Shown here piece by piece: positions 34,647 to 43,156 of a stretch of DNA of 53,155 bases (position 1 is its first letter; every line of letters starts with the position of its first letter). Location of the stretch: positions 1-53,155 of the forward strand of contig JACDGG010000004.1 in the NCBI GenBank assembly GCA_013815355.1, read 5' to 3'. The position numbers and the translations under genes are program-made. Origin of the DNA: Solirubrobacterales bacterium. GTDB taxonomy: Bacteria > Actinomycetota > Thermoleophilia > Solirubrobacterales > Solirubrobacteraceae. Below the pieces are notes generated by a model that did not search any database, was not told the origin of the DNA, and was given only the letters and a program-made list of their open reading frames with translations.

Positions 34647-35191
34647 TCAAGCCGCGGGCGCTGCGACGCGGACCACCGCTCGTCAAGCCGATCGAGCCGC
34701 CGCCGGCCGGCGGCGCTGGTCGGCGTTCCGTAGCGAGGGCGGCAGCCAGCATCACCAGCCCCCACTGCGGGCTGGTCCGCCGATGTTCTGGTCCGCGACC
34801 CGGCCGGCAACACACTGCTGATCATTGAGCAGTCCATGAGCCAGGGGCTGCACACCAGTCAGATTCTCGGCACCGTCTTTGACGGCATCACCCGCCACAC
34901 CCGCGAGGGCTTCGCCTCCAGCAGCGCGCGGCGCAAGCCGGCTTCAAGCAAGCCGTCCGCGAGCGTGACGAGCCGTTCGGCGACTTCGGCAGCAAGACCT
35001 CGAGCGTGATCCGGTAAGCGCCGTCGGCGTCGAGCGCAACCGTCCGGCCGCCGGCCGCCGGTCGCCGGTCGCAGGTGGCAGCAGTCTGTCTTTTCTGCCA
35101 GCTTGTGGGGTGTGAGCGAACGGCTACGTGCGCGGTTTCCGAACCGGCGATGCCAGCCTCAAGCCCTGGCTGCCCCGTACTCCCGTCGTGG
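34647..35191. other. Degenerate region with gene fragments
   Basis: There is no intact gene here. At 34773-34835 (+) a fragment DVLVRDPAGNTLLIIEQ is the C-terminal strand of a glyoxalase/VOC-type protein. On the minus strand around 34860-35030 a helical stretch (VAERLVTLADGLLEAGLRRA) is interrupted by frame changes. These are remnants left by rearrangement. Confidence 0.5.
34773..34835 (+). pseudogene. VOC/glyoxalase-family C-terminal scrap
   Basis: About 20 codons encode SADVLVRDPAGNTLLIIEQ, the typical last beta strands of a vicinal-oxygen-chelate domain in which D-P-x-G-N-x-L/V is followed by the metal-binding Glu. Nothing before it continues the domain. Confidence 0.5.
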
Positions 35192-35575
35192 TCATGCCGT
35201 CCAGCTGGCCGTGTCGGTGATCTGGCGCAGAGAGGCGATGCGGTCATCATCGATTGCTAGGACGTGGGCGAAGGCGGCTTCGACCCGGTGGTTGGATTGA
35301 CGCTCGGTGCCGCGGTAGTGGCCGATCGCGACCACCCGGTTGGCGCCCGAGGGGAGCAGCTCTTCGGCCTCGACCGACATCTCGTAGTGGGCGAACACCT
35401 GGGCCCAGACGTGCAGCATCGCCTCCGGGCCCTCGTGGTGGCCACCGACTCCTAGCGGCATCCCAGCGCTCACCTCGCCGACGAAATCGGGGTGGAGCGA
35501 GGCGAGAATCGCCTCCGAGTCGCGGGCGGCAAAGGCGTCATAGAGGCGCTGGGCGGCCTCGGTCTGAGCGGTCAT
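35192..35575 (-). CDS. SnoaL-like / NTF2-fold protein
   Basis: The 127-residue product starts at an ATG five bases after AGGAGG. The N-terminal helix (AAQRLYDAFAARDSEAILAS) and LHPDFVGEVSAGMPLGVGG, then HEGPEAMLHVWAQVFAHYEM, and strands ending in HVLAIDDDRIASLRQITD match the SnoaL-2 cone-shaped fold. Members bind or isomerise small hydrophobic ligands; no catalytic residue can be assigned here. It is divergent from a TetR gene with a clear dyad operator between them, so it is probably the regulated target. Confidence 0.78.
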   Translation of the reverse strand: MTAQTEAAQRLYDAFAARDSEAILASLHPDFVGEVSAGMPLGVGGHHEGPEAMLHVWAQVFAHYEMSVEAEELLPSGANRVVAIGHYRGTERQSNHRVEAAFAHVLAIDDDRIASLRQITDTASWTA

Positions 35576-35592
35576 TGGTCCTCCTGGATCGC

Positions 35593-35615
35593 TTTTAGAG
35601 AGTATCCTCTAAAAT
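35593..35615. promoter_or_regulatory. TetR operator with divergent -10 boxes
   Basis: TTTTAGAG (35593-35600) and CTCTAAAA (35607-35614) form a perfect 8-bp dyad around AGTATC. TAAAAT (35610-35615) is a good -10 for the rightward TetR and ends seven bases before its ATG, so that transcript is probably leaderless. GATACT on the minus strand (35606-35601) can serve as -10 for the SnoaL-like gene, which has its own ribosome site. Both promoters lie under the dyad. Confidence 0.72.
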
Positions 35616-35622
35616 AGCAACG

Positions 35623-36216
35623 ATGGGCCGGCCAACCGTCTACGACGCGGATCTGCTGCTGGATGTGGCGGTGGCGCTTGCCGCCGAGAGCCCGGAGCGG
35701 TTGACCATGAGCGCGGTCGCTGCCAAGGCGGGGGCCCCGAGCGGCTCGGTCTACCATCGGTTCCCGAATCGCCCGGCGCTGATGGGGGAGCTCTGGCTAC
35801 GGACCGTCTCGCAGTTCCAGACGGGCTTCCTTGGCGCCCTCGGTGCGGCGGACCCGGTCGCCGCGCGGGTCGGCGCGGCCCGGCATGTGATCGCCTGGAG
35901 CCGTGAACACCCCGACGAGGCCGGGGCTCTCCTGCACGGCGCCGCCGCCTTCGACGCGGCTGCCTGGCCAGCGCCGATCGCCGTCGAGGCCGATCGGCGT
36001 GCCACCGAGCTGGAGCGAGCGCTCGACCGCCTGGCCACCCGCACTCCGGGCGGGTCGGCTCTCAACCGCGAGTTGCTGACGTTCGCCGTCATCGACGCCC
36101 CCTACGCGGTCGTGCGCCGCTACCTGCGCGGAGGTTCGGAGATCCCAGCCGGTGCCGAACGGATGATCGAACAGTGCGCTCGCACTCTGGCGGGAACGAT
36201 CGCCACCGACTACTGA
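35623..36216 (+). CDS. TetR family transcriptional regulator
   Basis: The protein has 197 residues. The helix-turn-helix lies at about 8-55: LLLDVAVALAAESPERLTMSAVAAKAGAPSGSVYHRFPNRPALMGEL, with the SVYHRF recognition turn. The rest is a helical ligand-binding domain. The divergent SnoaL-like gene and the dyad between them make autoregulation and control of that gene very likely. The stop is immediately followed by the end of an IS110-family remnant, so the gene lies at an insertion junction but seems intact. Confidence 0.86.
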   Translation: MGRPTVYDADLLLDVAVALAAESPERLTMSAVAAKAGAPSGSVYHRFPNRPALMGELWLRTVSQFQTGFLGALGAADPVAARVGAARHVIAWSREHPDEAGALLHGAAAFDAAAWPAPIAVEADRRATELERALDRLATRTPGGSALNRELLTFAVIDAPYAVVRRYLRGGSEIPAGAERMIEQCARTLAGTIATDY

Positions 36217-36685
36217 TATGGCGTGGTGTTTGTCAAGTGGGCAGGGTTGATCGCGCCTGGTTGACGGGCGGGTGGTTGTGGTCGGGAGGCCGGGGCGCCG
36301 GGCTCGGTGTCGGCGTTGCCAGTCTGATGATGCGGGGGTTGGGTACCCCAAGGCCCGGTTTCGTGCTGCCGGCTTGCGCTGTCTAGGAACGGGCGTGGCA
36401 CTCGTGTTCGGGTGCCGCTCATAGTAGGTCCGCGCGTGCCGGCCGCTGATGGCCCGGCGCCCTGGCCTCCCGGCCGGTGGGACTGTCAGCCTGGGGTCAG
36501 TCGGCTGTGGCTGCTGCCCAGAGGAAGCACGCCAGCTCGCGTGCGCACGCGACGACGGTCACGTTGTGCGCCTTCCCGCGGCTGCGCATCCGGTGATAGA
36601 CACGGTGCAGCCTGTGCTGCGCACGGTTAGCGATCTGCAGAACATGCTCGGGCGCCGCCACCAGCCGCAGACGCTCGTTCTAAAG
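36217..36685 (-). mobile_element. IS110-family element, 3' remnant
   Basis: On the minus strand, about 36685 down to the stop at 36497-36499 encodes the end of an IS110-type transposase: LQIANRAQHRLHRVYHRM, RGKAHNVTVVACARELACFLWAAA. The frame is closed by a stop just upstream (TAG near 36684), so the DEDD and Ser catalytic parts are gone. From 36217 to 36496 follows a gene-free stretch of 280 bases down to the presumed end (TTGACAAACACCACGCCATA on the minus strand). IS110 relatives keep their guide (bridge/seek) RNA in such non-coding ends; whether this end held it is unknown. Confidence 0.7.
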
Positions 36686-36779
36686 GCCGGCGGAGCGGAG
36701 GCCGATGCAGAAAGCGAGCTTTCCCCCTTTACGGAGCGATATATCAAGATTGTTGTAAGATCGTGCGGGGAAAGAGGAT

Positions 36780-37610
36780 ATGGCTTCGACTGTGATCCCA
36801 CTATCAGACCGGCCTTTGGCTGAGCGAGCGTTCATAGCGCTGAACCGGCGCGCTAACGCTCAGCGACGCTACCCGGTCGTCCTGCTCGACGAGGACATGG
36901 AAGCGCTTGACGACTCGACTGGCAGCAGGCGCAGGAGCCATGACGCATTGCGGCAGTTGACGGCCGACGGGCGTTTGCGGCAGGTGCGTCGCGGCGCGTA
37001 TGTTTTGGGTGCCCCGACGGGCGGGAGCGACGCGCGGCTGCTGGCCATTCTCGACGCGGTCACCCCTCGCCCCTATCTCGTTACCGCTGGTCGGGCGCTC
37101 GCCGAGACCGGCCTGAGCGATCAGCATTTCTTCCGTGTCGTCGTCCTGGCGGCGGGCCGCTTGGCCGAATGGAGCTGGCAGGGCGAGCAGGTCTACTACG
37201 TTGAATCGGCCCCTAACCGGATTTGGGGCGAGCTTGGTCCTGATGGGCCGGCGATCGCGCGTCCGGAGCGAGCGATTCTCGATTGCCTTGCAGACCGCCG
37301 GTTCGGCGTCAGCCTCCCGCAGACGGCAGAGGCAATTGACCGTGCGATGAGGATCGGCATGCCGCTGTCGCAACTCGTGAAAGCAACGAGGCGTTACGAG
37401 ACGGCCGCGGTCTCGCGACGGCTGGGCTTCCTGGTCGAACTTCTCGTCGGCGCGGACGCCGCCGCTCCTTTCCTGAGACTGCGAGGCGCCAGCAACAAGT
37501 ACGTGCCGCTATCGCCGTTTCAACCCGCGAAGGGCCCGGCGGACTCGACATGGCGGGTTCACGTGAATATCGAGCCCGAGCTTCTGCTGGCCCACCGGAC
37601 TACCGGATGA
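36780..37610 (+). CDS. abiEi: AbiEi-type antitoxin (type IV toxin-antitoxin)
   Basis: The protein has 276 residues, with AGAGGAT touching the ATG; TAAGAT at 36756-36761 may be its -10. The N-terminal winged helix (about 46-80: SRRRSHDALRQLTADGRLRQ, VRRGAYVL) binds DNA. The middle and C-terminal parts match the AbiEi transcriptional antitoxin (YLVTAGRALAETGLSDQ, RPERAILDCLADRRFG). The stop overlaps the start of the toxin gene (ATGA). AbiEi represses its own promoter and counteracts the nucleotidyltransferase toxin by an indirect mechanism. It stands at the left edge of the defence island. Confidence 0.82.
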   Translation: MASTVIPLSDRPLAERAFIALNRRANAQRRYPVVLLDEDMEALDDSTGSRRRSHDALRQLTADGRLRQVRRGAYVLGAPTGGSDARLLAILDAVTPRPYLVTAGRALAETGLSDQHFFRVVVLAAGRLAEWSWQGEQVYYVESAPNRIWGELGPDGPAIARPERAILDCLADRRFGVSLPQTAEAIDRAMRIGMPLSQLVKATRRYETAAVSRRLGFLVELLVGADAAAPFLRLRGASNKYVPLSPFQPAKGPADSTWRVHVNIEPELLLAHRTTG

Positions 37611-38404
37611 GTCTCCCTCGCAGGCTCGTCCACAACGAGTTCGACCTGCAAGACATCGCAGAGAGTTCGGGGCGCCCGATCGATCTCGTCGAGCGTGACT
37701 TCGCTCTCGTTACGCTCGCCGCCCACCTGACTGACCAATTCCCCGACCAGCTGTGCTTCAAGGGCGGCTTCGTCCTCCGTCATGTCCGCGGCTCGGGACG
37801 CCTTTCAGGCGACATCGACGCGACACGGACGAACCCGGGCAAGCACAAGCTCGACGCCGAGGAGGTCGCGGAGGCGCTCCGACGCGCGAGCGATGAGCCG
37901 CTGCTGCGTTTTGACCCCGGCGCGCCGGAGACCGATAGCAAGCAGAGCTTGGACTTCGACGGGGTCGAGTACTTCACCGAGCGCGAGAAAGGAAGACTCG
38001 CGGTCGAGGTGTCGTACCGCGAGGAGGTCGTGGATAAGCCGGATCTGGTGGTGGTCGGCCCTCCCTACTACGACCTGTTTGAGATTCCGGTCCTGACGCT
38101 CGAGGAGGGGACCGCCGAGAAGCTGCGGACTCTGCTGCAGCGCCGCCGGCCGACGGACCTGTCGGATATCGCACTGATCCTCGACACCTACGGTGACGAG
38201 CTGAACCGCGCGCGCGTCAGAGAGCTCGCCGTCGTAAAGTTCGAGCTCGTCAAGCAAGGCAACTACCGCGGGCGTATAGAAGAGACCGTGGACGCGCTAG
38301 CAGGGGAATATGCCGAGACGCTGCCCGGCCTTGACCCAGAGGCCCCTTCCTACGAGGAGGCCAGGGCGACGCTTCTGCGTGATCTGGGGGACCTGCTGCC
38401 CTAG
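37607..38404 (+). CDS. abiEii: AbiEii/AbiGii-type nucleotidyltransferase toxin
   Basis: The ATG at 37607 overlaps the antitoxin stop and gives 265 residues; the longer in-frame region upstream is antitoxin shadow. The nucleotidyltransferase core shows FKGGFVLRH (about 51-59) and RLSGDIDAT (65-73), the G-G and S-x-D-x-D metal and nucleotide motifs, then VEVSYREE with the third acidic position and LTLEEGTAEKLRTLLQR with the conserved Glu-Lys. Members block growth by nucleotidylating tRNA or binding GTP, giving abortive infection upon phage attack. Coupling to AbiEi makes this a complete type IV pair. Confidence 0.85.
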   Translation: MSLPRRLVHNEFDLQDIAESSGRPIDLVERDFALVTLAAHLTDQFPDQLCFKGGFVLRHVRGSGRLSGDIDATRTNPGKHKLDAEEVAEALRRASDEPLLRFDPGAPETDSKQSLDFDGVEYFTEREKGRLAVEVSYREEVVDKPDLVVVGPPYYDLFEIPVLTLEEGTAEKLRTLLQRRRPTDLSDIALILDTYGDELNRARVRELAVVKFELVKQGNYRGRIEETVDALAGEYAETLPGLDPEAPSYEEARATLLRDLGDLLP

Positions 38405-38555
38405 CCCCAGAGCTGGGTCATGCGGCTGCTATCAGCTCAAGCGCGCGGGCCATCGCGGGCGCGTCATCGATTGCTCGGCGCTTTCTCGCGGGATCGGCTC
38501 CCGCAGAGCAGCGACCCCGCCGCGAAACAGCACGAGAGGCCCAAGCGCGGAGGCC

Positions 38556-39410
38556 CTACTTCCCGCCCCACGGCGGCATAAACGGTTCGCGTTCAGACGT
38601 GTCCGCGGTGAGCGCGGCCGGTGAGCGTAGGTCGAGGGGAAGTGGTGTCTCTCCGTAGCCGACGATCATCTGCAGCTCGACGTCTGCGCTCTGGTCGATC
38701 CGGAGTGAGCCGAAGTTCGAGGCGTTCCCGGTCTCGATGACGGGTGTCTGCTCCTCGAGACTCAGGATGTACGAGAACGGCGGGTAGGCCAGCTCGTATA
38801 CATGGTGGATTTCTGTCCCGGTCGTGAGGAAGTTGCGCACAGTCGCAGCGCCTGCCGCGTAGCGGACATGCGGGCCCGCGTAGAGGGCCAAGTACAACCG
38901 CAGACGGTCAGGGAATCCGACAGCGTTGGGGTCGGCTGCGTATGCGCGGAGCTCCGGGAAGTTGTCGCCGAGGCCTGGCGGGCTCATGGCGAGGAGCATC
39001 GTCGCGATCTGCTTGACGAAGCGCGCGGGACGACGCTGCTTGAGCTTGACGGTCGCGTAGGCCGTTTCGCGCTCGTCGCGGAACCGAGCCGCAAGGTCGT
39101 CTGGTCCGAACAGGACTGTCGTCCCCATCTCGATCCAGTGCCTGAACTCCGGGACGTACAGTCTGCCCGCGAGGTTGTTGCATGGCCCACAGAGCGAGTA
39201 GGCGCCGGACCCACGCTGTTGGACCTGAGGCCGTCGTGCCACGGCGTTGGGATCGGAATCTCTAGCGAGCCATGTCTCGATTCCCTGGATCGCAGCTGGC
39301 GCGCGGTTATGCGCGGAGCGCGGCGGGATGTGCTCGAAGGTCAGCGGGCGCTGCTCGCCGCAGAGGCGACAGCGCCGCGGCTCGTGCTCGGACGGCGGGC
39401 GACTCTGCAT
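38556..39410 (-). CDS. HNH-type zinc-binding nuclease-like protein
   Basis: The protein has 284 residues. The N-terminal 80 residues carry a split zinc site: C14-x2-C17 and C74-x2-C77. They enclose TFEHIPP with His27 in the HNH position and end in CNN. This is the HNH/RRXRR-like treble-clef layout, with a His-Ile-Pro-Pro in place of the common D-H-I/V-P. The remaining 200 residues are mixed alpha/beta with no known motif. The gene is divergent from a PD-(D/E)XK nuclease gene with 88 bases between them and sits among defence genes. I infer a DNA- or RNA-targeting defence role; activity cannot be confirmed. Confidence 0.6.
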   Translation of the reverse strand: MQSRPPSEHEPRRCRLCGEQRPLTFEHIPPRSAHNRAPAAIQGIETWLARDSDPNAVARRPQVQQRGSGAYSLCGPCNNLAGRLYVPEFRHWIEMGTTVLFGPDDLAARFRDERETAYATVKLKQRRPARFVKQIATMLLAMSPPGLGDNFPELRAYAADPNAVGFPDRLRLYLALYAGPHVRYAAGAATVRNFLTTGTEIHHVYELAYPPFSYILSLEEQTPVIETGNASNFGSLRIDQSADVELQMIVGYGETPLPLDLRSPAALTADTSEREPFMPPWGGK

Positions 39411-39498
39411 GCCACCAGGGTTGCACTCGGCGCCGACACCGGAGCCAATCTCGCCCGAGGCCGCAAGGTTGACGCATGCCGGGCTAGCCTTGAGCGTC

Positions 39499-41187
39499 GT
39501 GGCTAGACCGAAGGGTCCTATCGACTACGACCTCGAAAGCTTGACGCCGGACCGGTTCGGCTCGTTGGTCGCTCTGCTCGCTCGCGCGGTGGATCCACTG
39601 GTCGTCCCCGTGCGCGCGAAGGATCATGGACTCGACGCTCGCCTACCGACGCTTCAGGGCGCTACCCGGCGGGGTTGGCAGGCAAAGCGCTTCACGACGG
39701 GGATCCACTGGGGTCAGTGCCGGGACTCGGTCGAGCGAGCGATCGCGTTCTGGCGCGTGCCGTGGATCACCTTCTGCTTCGCCCATGACTTGTCCGGTAG
39801 TGAGCAGGAGGCCTTCAAGCGTGAGCTCAATGACACATACCCGCAGGTGCGTCTCAACTTCTGGCCGGCTACTGAACTTCAACGACTGATGCGCGACAGC
39901 GAGGAGGGCCGCCGGGCGGCGGCATGGGTGTTCGATAACCCTGAGGCCGATCGCGACGCGATGCTGCGAGCCATGTCCGTCGGCGGCGAACTGGCCAGCA
40001 CCGCCCACGCCGCCGAGCGCCAGGCCGTCATCCAGCAGTACATGGACCGCGACCCGCACCTGCAATACACGATCGTCTCACGCAGTGCCGGCGCACCAGA
40101 AACGCCGCCCGCACGGGAGGCAGTGCTCTCCGTGACGCTTGGCGTCGCAGGGCAGGAGATCCGGATCGACGGGTCGGAGCGCTACCCCGGGGCACTCGCC
40201 GATCTCGGTGGCGGACCCGGCGTGCTGTTCTCCGACGACGAGCAGGGTCGGCAGGCACAAGAGACCATCGAGCGCCTCGTCCGCGAGGGTGGCAAAGAGA
40301 CCATCAACGCCGGTTTGGGAGCTGGTATGCCTCAGATCCCGGTAGGGCTACAGGGGCTGATGCCTGAGGGCGGCATCTGGGGCGCCGCCGAGGTCGAGGC
40401 GAGCGGACACCTACGGGCGAGCGACCCCGCGCCGTTGGGCCAGTTCCTACTCTGTGTCGGTGATCAAGAGATCGGCGTGACGCTCGATGCTGTCGAGACC
40501 GGCGATGGGTGGGATGGGACTATCGGTGGAGGAGTGGGTGGGCTTGAGATCTTCCAGTCCGTCCGGAAGCGTGGTGCCCGCTTTGAGTCTCAGCTGGACT
40601 GGCGCTATACCCGCGGAATCGGTAGTGCTCTAGAGCAGCTGGTCGCGTGCGACGCCGTGTTGGCAGCGCTCTCAGGCACAAAAGTAGAACTCCGAGCGCT
40701 CACAGGCCAGTCGCTGGTCGAGGCGTCGCTGGACCCTCCGCCAGACACCGAGGAGTGGAAGGAGGAGCTCGCCAGCATCACAGGCTTTCTCGGGTACGTC
40801 GCTGAGCTAGAAGCCTGGACTGGTGAGCGGATCGAGCCGCCTTCGCACCCGTCGGAGCACGACGTGGCGGCGCTAGGCGAAGCGATCGGGCGCATCCGCC
40901 AGCCTGAAGCGCCTCTGACGTGGCAGAGGATCGAGCTCGACCCGGGCGCGATCGAGCCCGAGATGGACGGGCCGTTCCAGTTCGCCTGGACAAGGCCGCT
41001 GTGGATCCGTCTGTTCGGCTCTGAGATCTATCTCGGGGGCGAGCTGCTGCATTTTCCCGAAGGACGTCTTGTACGGGAGGGAGGCACGCTCGTCGTGGAA
41101 CCCTACGGAAGCGAGGGGACCGGTACTGCTCGATTCCTTCACCCCGATGAAGCACCCGCGGAGGCGATGCAGCCTCCAACGAGCTAG
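39499..41187 (+). CDS. Predicted PD-(D/E)XK-fold nuclease with a large C-terminal region
   Basis: The GTG at 39499 starts MARPKGPIDYDLESLTPDRF; the frame is open upstream but only as a shadow of the divergent HNH gene. The first 130 residues look like a restriction-endonuclease fold of the Mrr type. A helix (DRFGSLVALLARAV) leads to GLDARLP with Asp46 and GWQAKRF with Gln61-x-Lys63, the D/QxK metal site, then TFCFAHDLS and an alternating helix/strand pattern. The following 430 residues are acidic alpha/beta sequence I cannot assign; they may sense a trigger or bind a partner. Its stop overlaps by four bases the stop of the convergent TOPRIM gene. Confidence 0.6.
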   Translation: MARPKGPIDYDLESLTPDRFGSLVALLARAVDPLVVPVRAKDHGLDARLPTLQGATRRGWQAKRFTTGIHWGQCRDSVERAIAFWRVPWITFCFAHDLSGSEQEAFKRELNDTYPQVRLNFWPATELQRLMRDSEEGRRAAAWVFDNPEADRDAMLRAMSVGGELASTAHAAERQAVIQQYMDRDPHLQYTIVSRSAGAPETPPAREAVLSVTLGVAGQEIRIDGSERYPGALADLGGGPGVLFSDDEQGRQAQETIERLVREGGKETINAGLGAGMPQIPVGLQGLMPEGGIWGAAEVEASGHLRASDPAPLGQFLLCVGDQEIGVTLDAVETGDGWDGTIGGGVGGLEIFQSVRKRGARFESQLDWRYTRGIGSALEQLVACDAVLAALSGTKVELRALTGQSLVEASLDPPPDTEEWKEELASITGFLGYVAELEAWTGERIEPPSHPSEHDVAALGEAIGRIRQPEAPLTWQRIELDPGAIEPEMDGPFQFAWTRPLWIRLFGSEIYLGGELLHFPEGRLVREGGTLVVEPYGSEGTGTARFLHPDEAPAEAMQPPTS

Positions 41188-42995
41188 CGTCCGCGGAGTT
41201 CTCCGGCGAGCCGTCGGTCAGCCCACGTCAGTTGGACGAGGTGCTGGGCGAGCTCGAGGATCGGTCGAGTCTGACCTTCGTGTTCGGGATTGTCCAGCGC
41301 GAAGACGGCGAGCTTGCGAGCGAAGTCGGGCTTTGAGAGACGGAACTGCTCGGTCTGTCTCTCTGCGAGCTCAAGGATCGTAGAGGCTATTCCTTTCGGA
41401 TCGCCAGGGCCGCGCTTTGGCTCGGCGAGGGCTTGCTCGACATCCTCGACTGACATCGCGAGACCCTCGATCGATGCCTCCTCGGCGTAGGAGCGTAGGA
41501 CGCTAAGCATGTCTTCGATCGTGAAGTTGTCCGCCTCGAAGCTCTCGCGCCAGAGAACGAACTCGGTGGCCTCGCCAGGCTCTTGCTCAAGCTCGTGTGA
41601 GCGTTGGCGTGCCGCTTGGAGCGCCTCCTGGCGGGCGTCGGCGTCCTCGATCTGTTTTGCGGCGTCGGCGGCTTGCTTTAGGAAGGAGGCGCGCCGATCG
41701 TCGCTGACGCCCTCGATGACTTTGCTGCGGACGAGCTCGTCGATGAGCTCGCGAGTGTTGCCCTCGTTGTCGAAGACGATCAGGAAGTAGTTGGCGTAGC
41801 CGCGCAGGGCGCTGAGGAGCCGCTCTGCCTTGGCTGGGATGTTCGCTCCGCCCATGTCCACTACGGCGATGCCGAGGGTCTCGAAGGTGAGTCCGTGTCC
41901 CTCCTCGAGGATCTCTCGGAGCGCGGCGATCTCGGAGTCGCCCTCGCCGATGAGGTGTACGCGCCAGGGATAGAGGCCGTAGTCCTCCAGGAGGACGGGT
42001 AGGACGGCGCGATTACCGCGCACGTCGAGCGTGCCGTAGTGGCGCTCTGTGTATTCCGTGCCGTTGTAGCCGAGATGCTCGTTGATGTTCGGGAGTTCCT
42101 CGTTCGTCAGACGCGTATGCCATGACCGGATCATTCGCGCGGCGTCGAAGTAGTCGAGGGCCAGTCGTGCGGGCCCCGTCAGGCGGTCGCGGCGTGAGCG
42201 GCGGATCTGGTCGAGCAGCTCGAATAGCTCCTTGGCGGGGTCGATGCCGAGGCCGCGGTACAACAGTTGGTCATAGATCCCGTTGAGTTCGTTGGCGTCG
42301 ACTCCGCAGTCGGATGCGAGCTCGGCGTAGTCGAGCGTGCGTAGCTGCTCCATCGCCCACTCGTCGGCGTCGCGTGTTAGGCCGGGAATGTGAGTTCCGA
42401 GCCAGTTGCTGTGCCGCGGATCGCCGCGCTGGAAGGGGAAGAAGACGTTCTGGACTCGGATCAGAAGCAGCTCTCTTGTGCGATGGCCGAGGGCGCGTAC
42501 CCGGAGGTCGTCGAGGACTGAATGCTCAGGTACTGCGGCGCATCGACTGCGCATCTCGAAGAAAACGTCGAGCCCGTCGCCGAGGTTTCCCCACGGGGTC
42601 GGCGGTTCGAGATGGCGCTGCAACTCAGCGAGCCAGAGGAACTGCCAGTAGTGGTAGAGGATCTGAACGCCAGCCTGTTCGCCGTATTTCTCCTCGGCCT
42701 CTTTGGCCTGCTGGTCCCACGACAGGTACCCGGCATCTTCGCGGATCTTGAGGTCGCCGTCGTCGAGGCATCCGGGCTGGTCGTGTTGCCAGGTGGCGTG
42801 GCGTGCGTAGGCGACGGGCTCGAGCAGGCCCTCGCGGTCGAGTGTCTCCCAGGGGTCACGGGACATGAGCCCGAGGTCCGAAAGGCCGCGCTGCTTCGCT
42901 TGGTCTCGGAACGCTTTGAGCTCGATGAGAGGAAGCTGGACGAAGGACCACTCGCGGAGTGCACGAGCAAGAGTGAAGTTGCCGGGGGGCGGCAT
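41184..42995 (-). CDS. TOPRIM-domain (OLD-like) nuclease with a large N-terminal helical region
   Basis: The protein has 603 residues. A TOPRIM fold lies at about 344-430: VHLIGEGDSEIAALREIL supplies the metal-binding Glu, AVVDMGG the glycine turn and YFLIVFDNEGN the acidic pair (Asp409, Glu411). Unlike classic OLD proteins it has no ATPase domain before the TOPRIM; residues 1-340 are helical with no Walker motif. The part after 430 is helical and acidic (FVLWRESFEADNFTIEDML). OLD-like TOPRIM proteins nick or cut DNA and occur in Gabija and retron systems. The neighbours (HNH-like and PD-(D/E)XK proteins) point to a multi-nuclease defence locus. Confidence 0.62.
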   Translation of the reverse strand: MPPPGNFTLARALREWSFVQLPLIELKAFRDQAKQRGLSDLGLMSRDPWETLDREGLLEPVAYARHATWQHDQPGCLDDGDLKIREDAGYLSWDQQAKEAEEKYGEQAGVQILYHYWQFLWLAELQRHLEPPTPWGNLGDGLDVFFEMRSRCAAVPEHSVLDDLRVRALGHRTRELLLIRVQNVFFPFQRGDPRHSNWLGTHIPGLTRDADEWAMEQLRTLDYAELASDCGVDANELNGIYDQLLYRGLGIDPAKELFELLDQIRRSRRDRLTGPARLALDYFDAARMIRSWHTRLTNEELPNINEHLGYNGTEYTERHYGTLDVRGNRAVLPVLLEDYGLYPWRVHLIGEGDSEIAALREILEEGHGLTFETLGIAVVDMGGANIPAKAERLLSALRGYANYFLIVFDNEGNTRELIDELVRSKVIEGVSDDRRASFLKQAADAAKQIEDADARQEALQAARQRSHELEQEPGEATEFVLWRESFEADNFTIEDMLSVLRSYAEEASIEGLAMSVEDVEQALAEPKRGPGDPKGIASTILELAERQTEQFRLSKPDFARKLAVFALDNPEHEGQTRPILELAQHLVQLTWADRRLAGELRGR

Positions 42996-43156
42996 GCCTC
43001 ATATGTCTAGCAGCGTCCTCGACAAGCGGAGCGGCAGTGGGCGACGGGGCGGTCGGGCGTGACGTAGGGTCCGACGACCCTCCGACCTACTGGTTATGAA
43101 TTCGAGGATTGCGGCTCAGGATCACCGAGGACTGCAGGGCCGTTCGTCGTGGCCGT

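Noticed and set aside
39247-39498. N-terminal extension of the PD-(D/E)XK protein
   Set aside because: It overlaps the HNH-like gene on the other strand and is Ser/Arg/Cys-rich; the GTG at 39499 begins a plausible domain.
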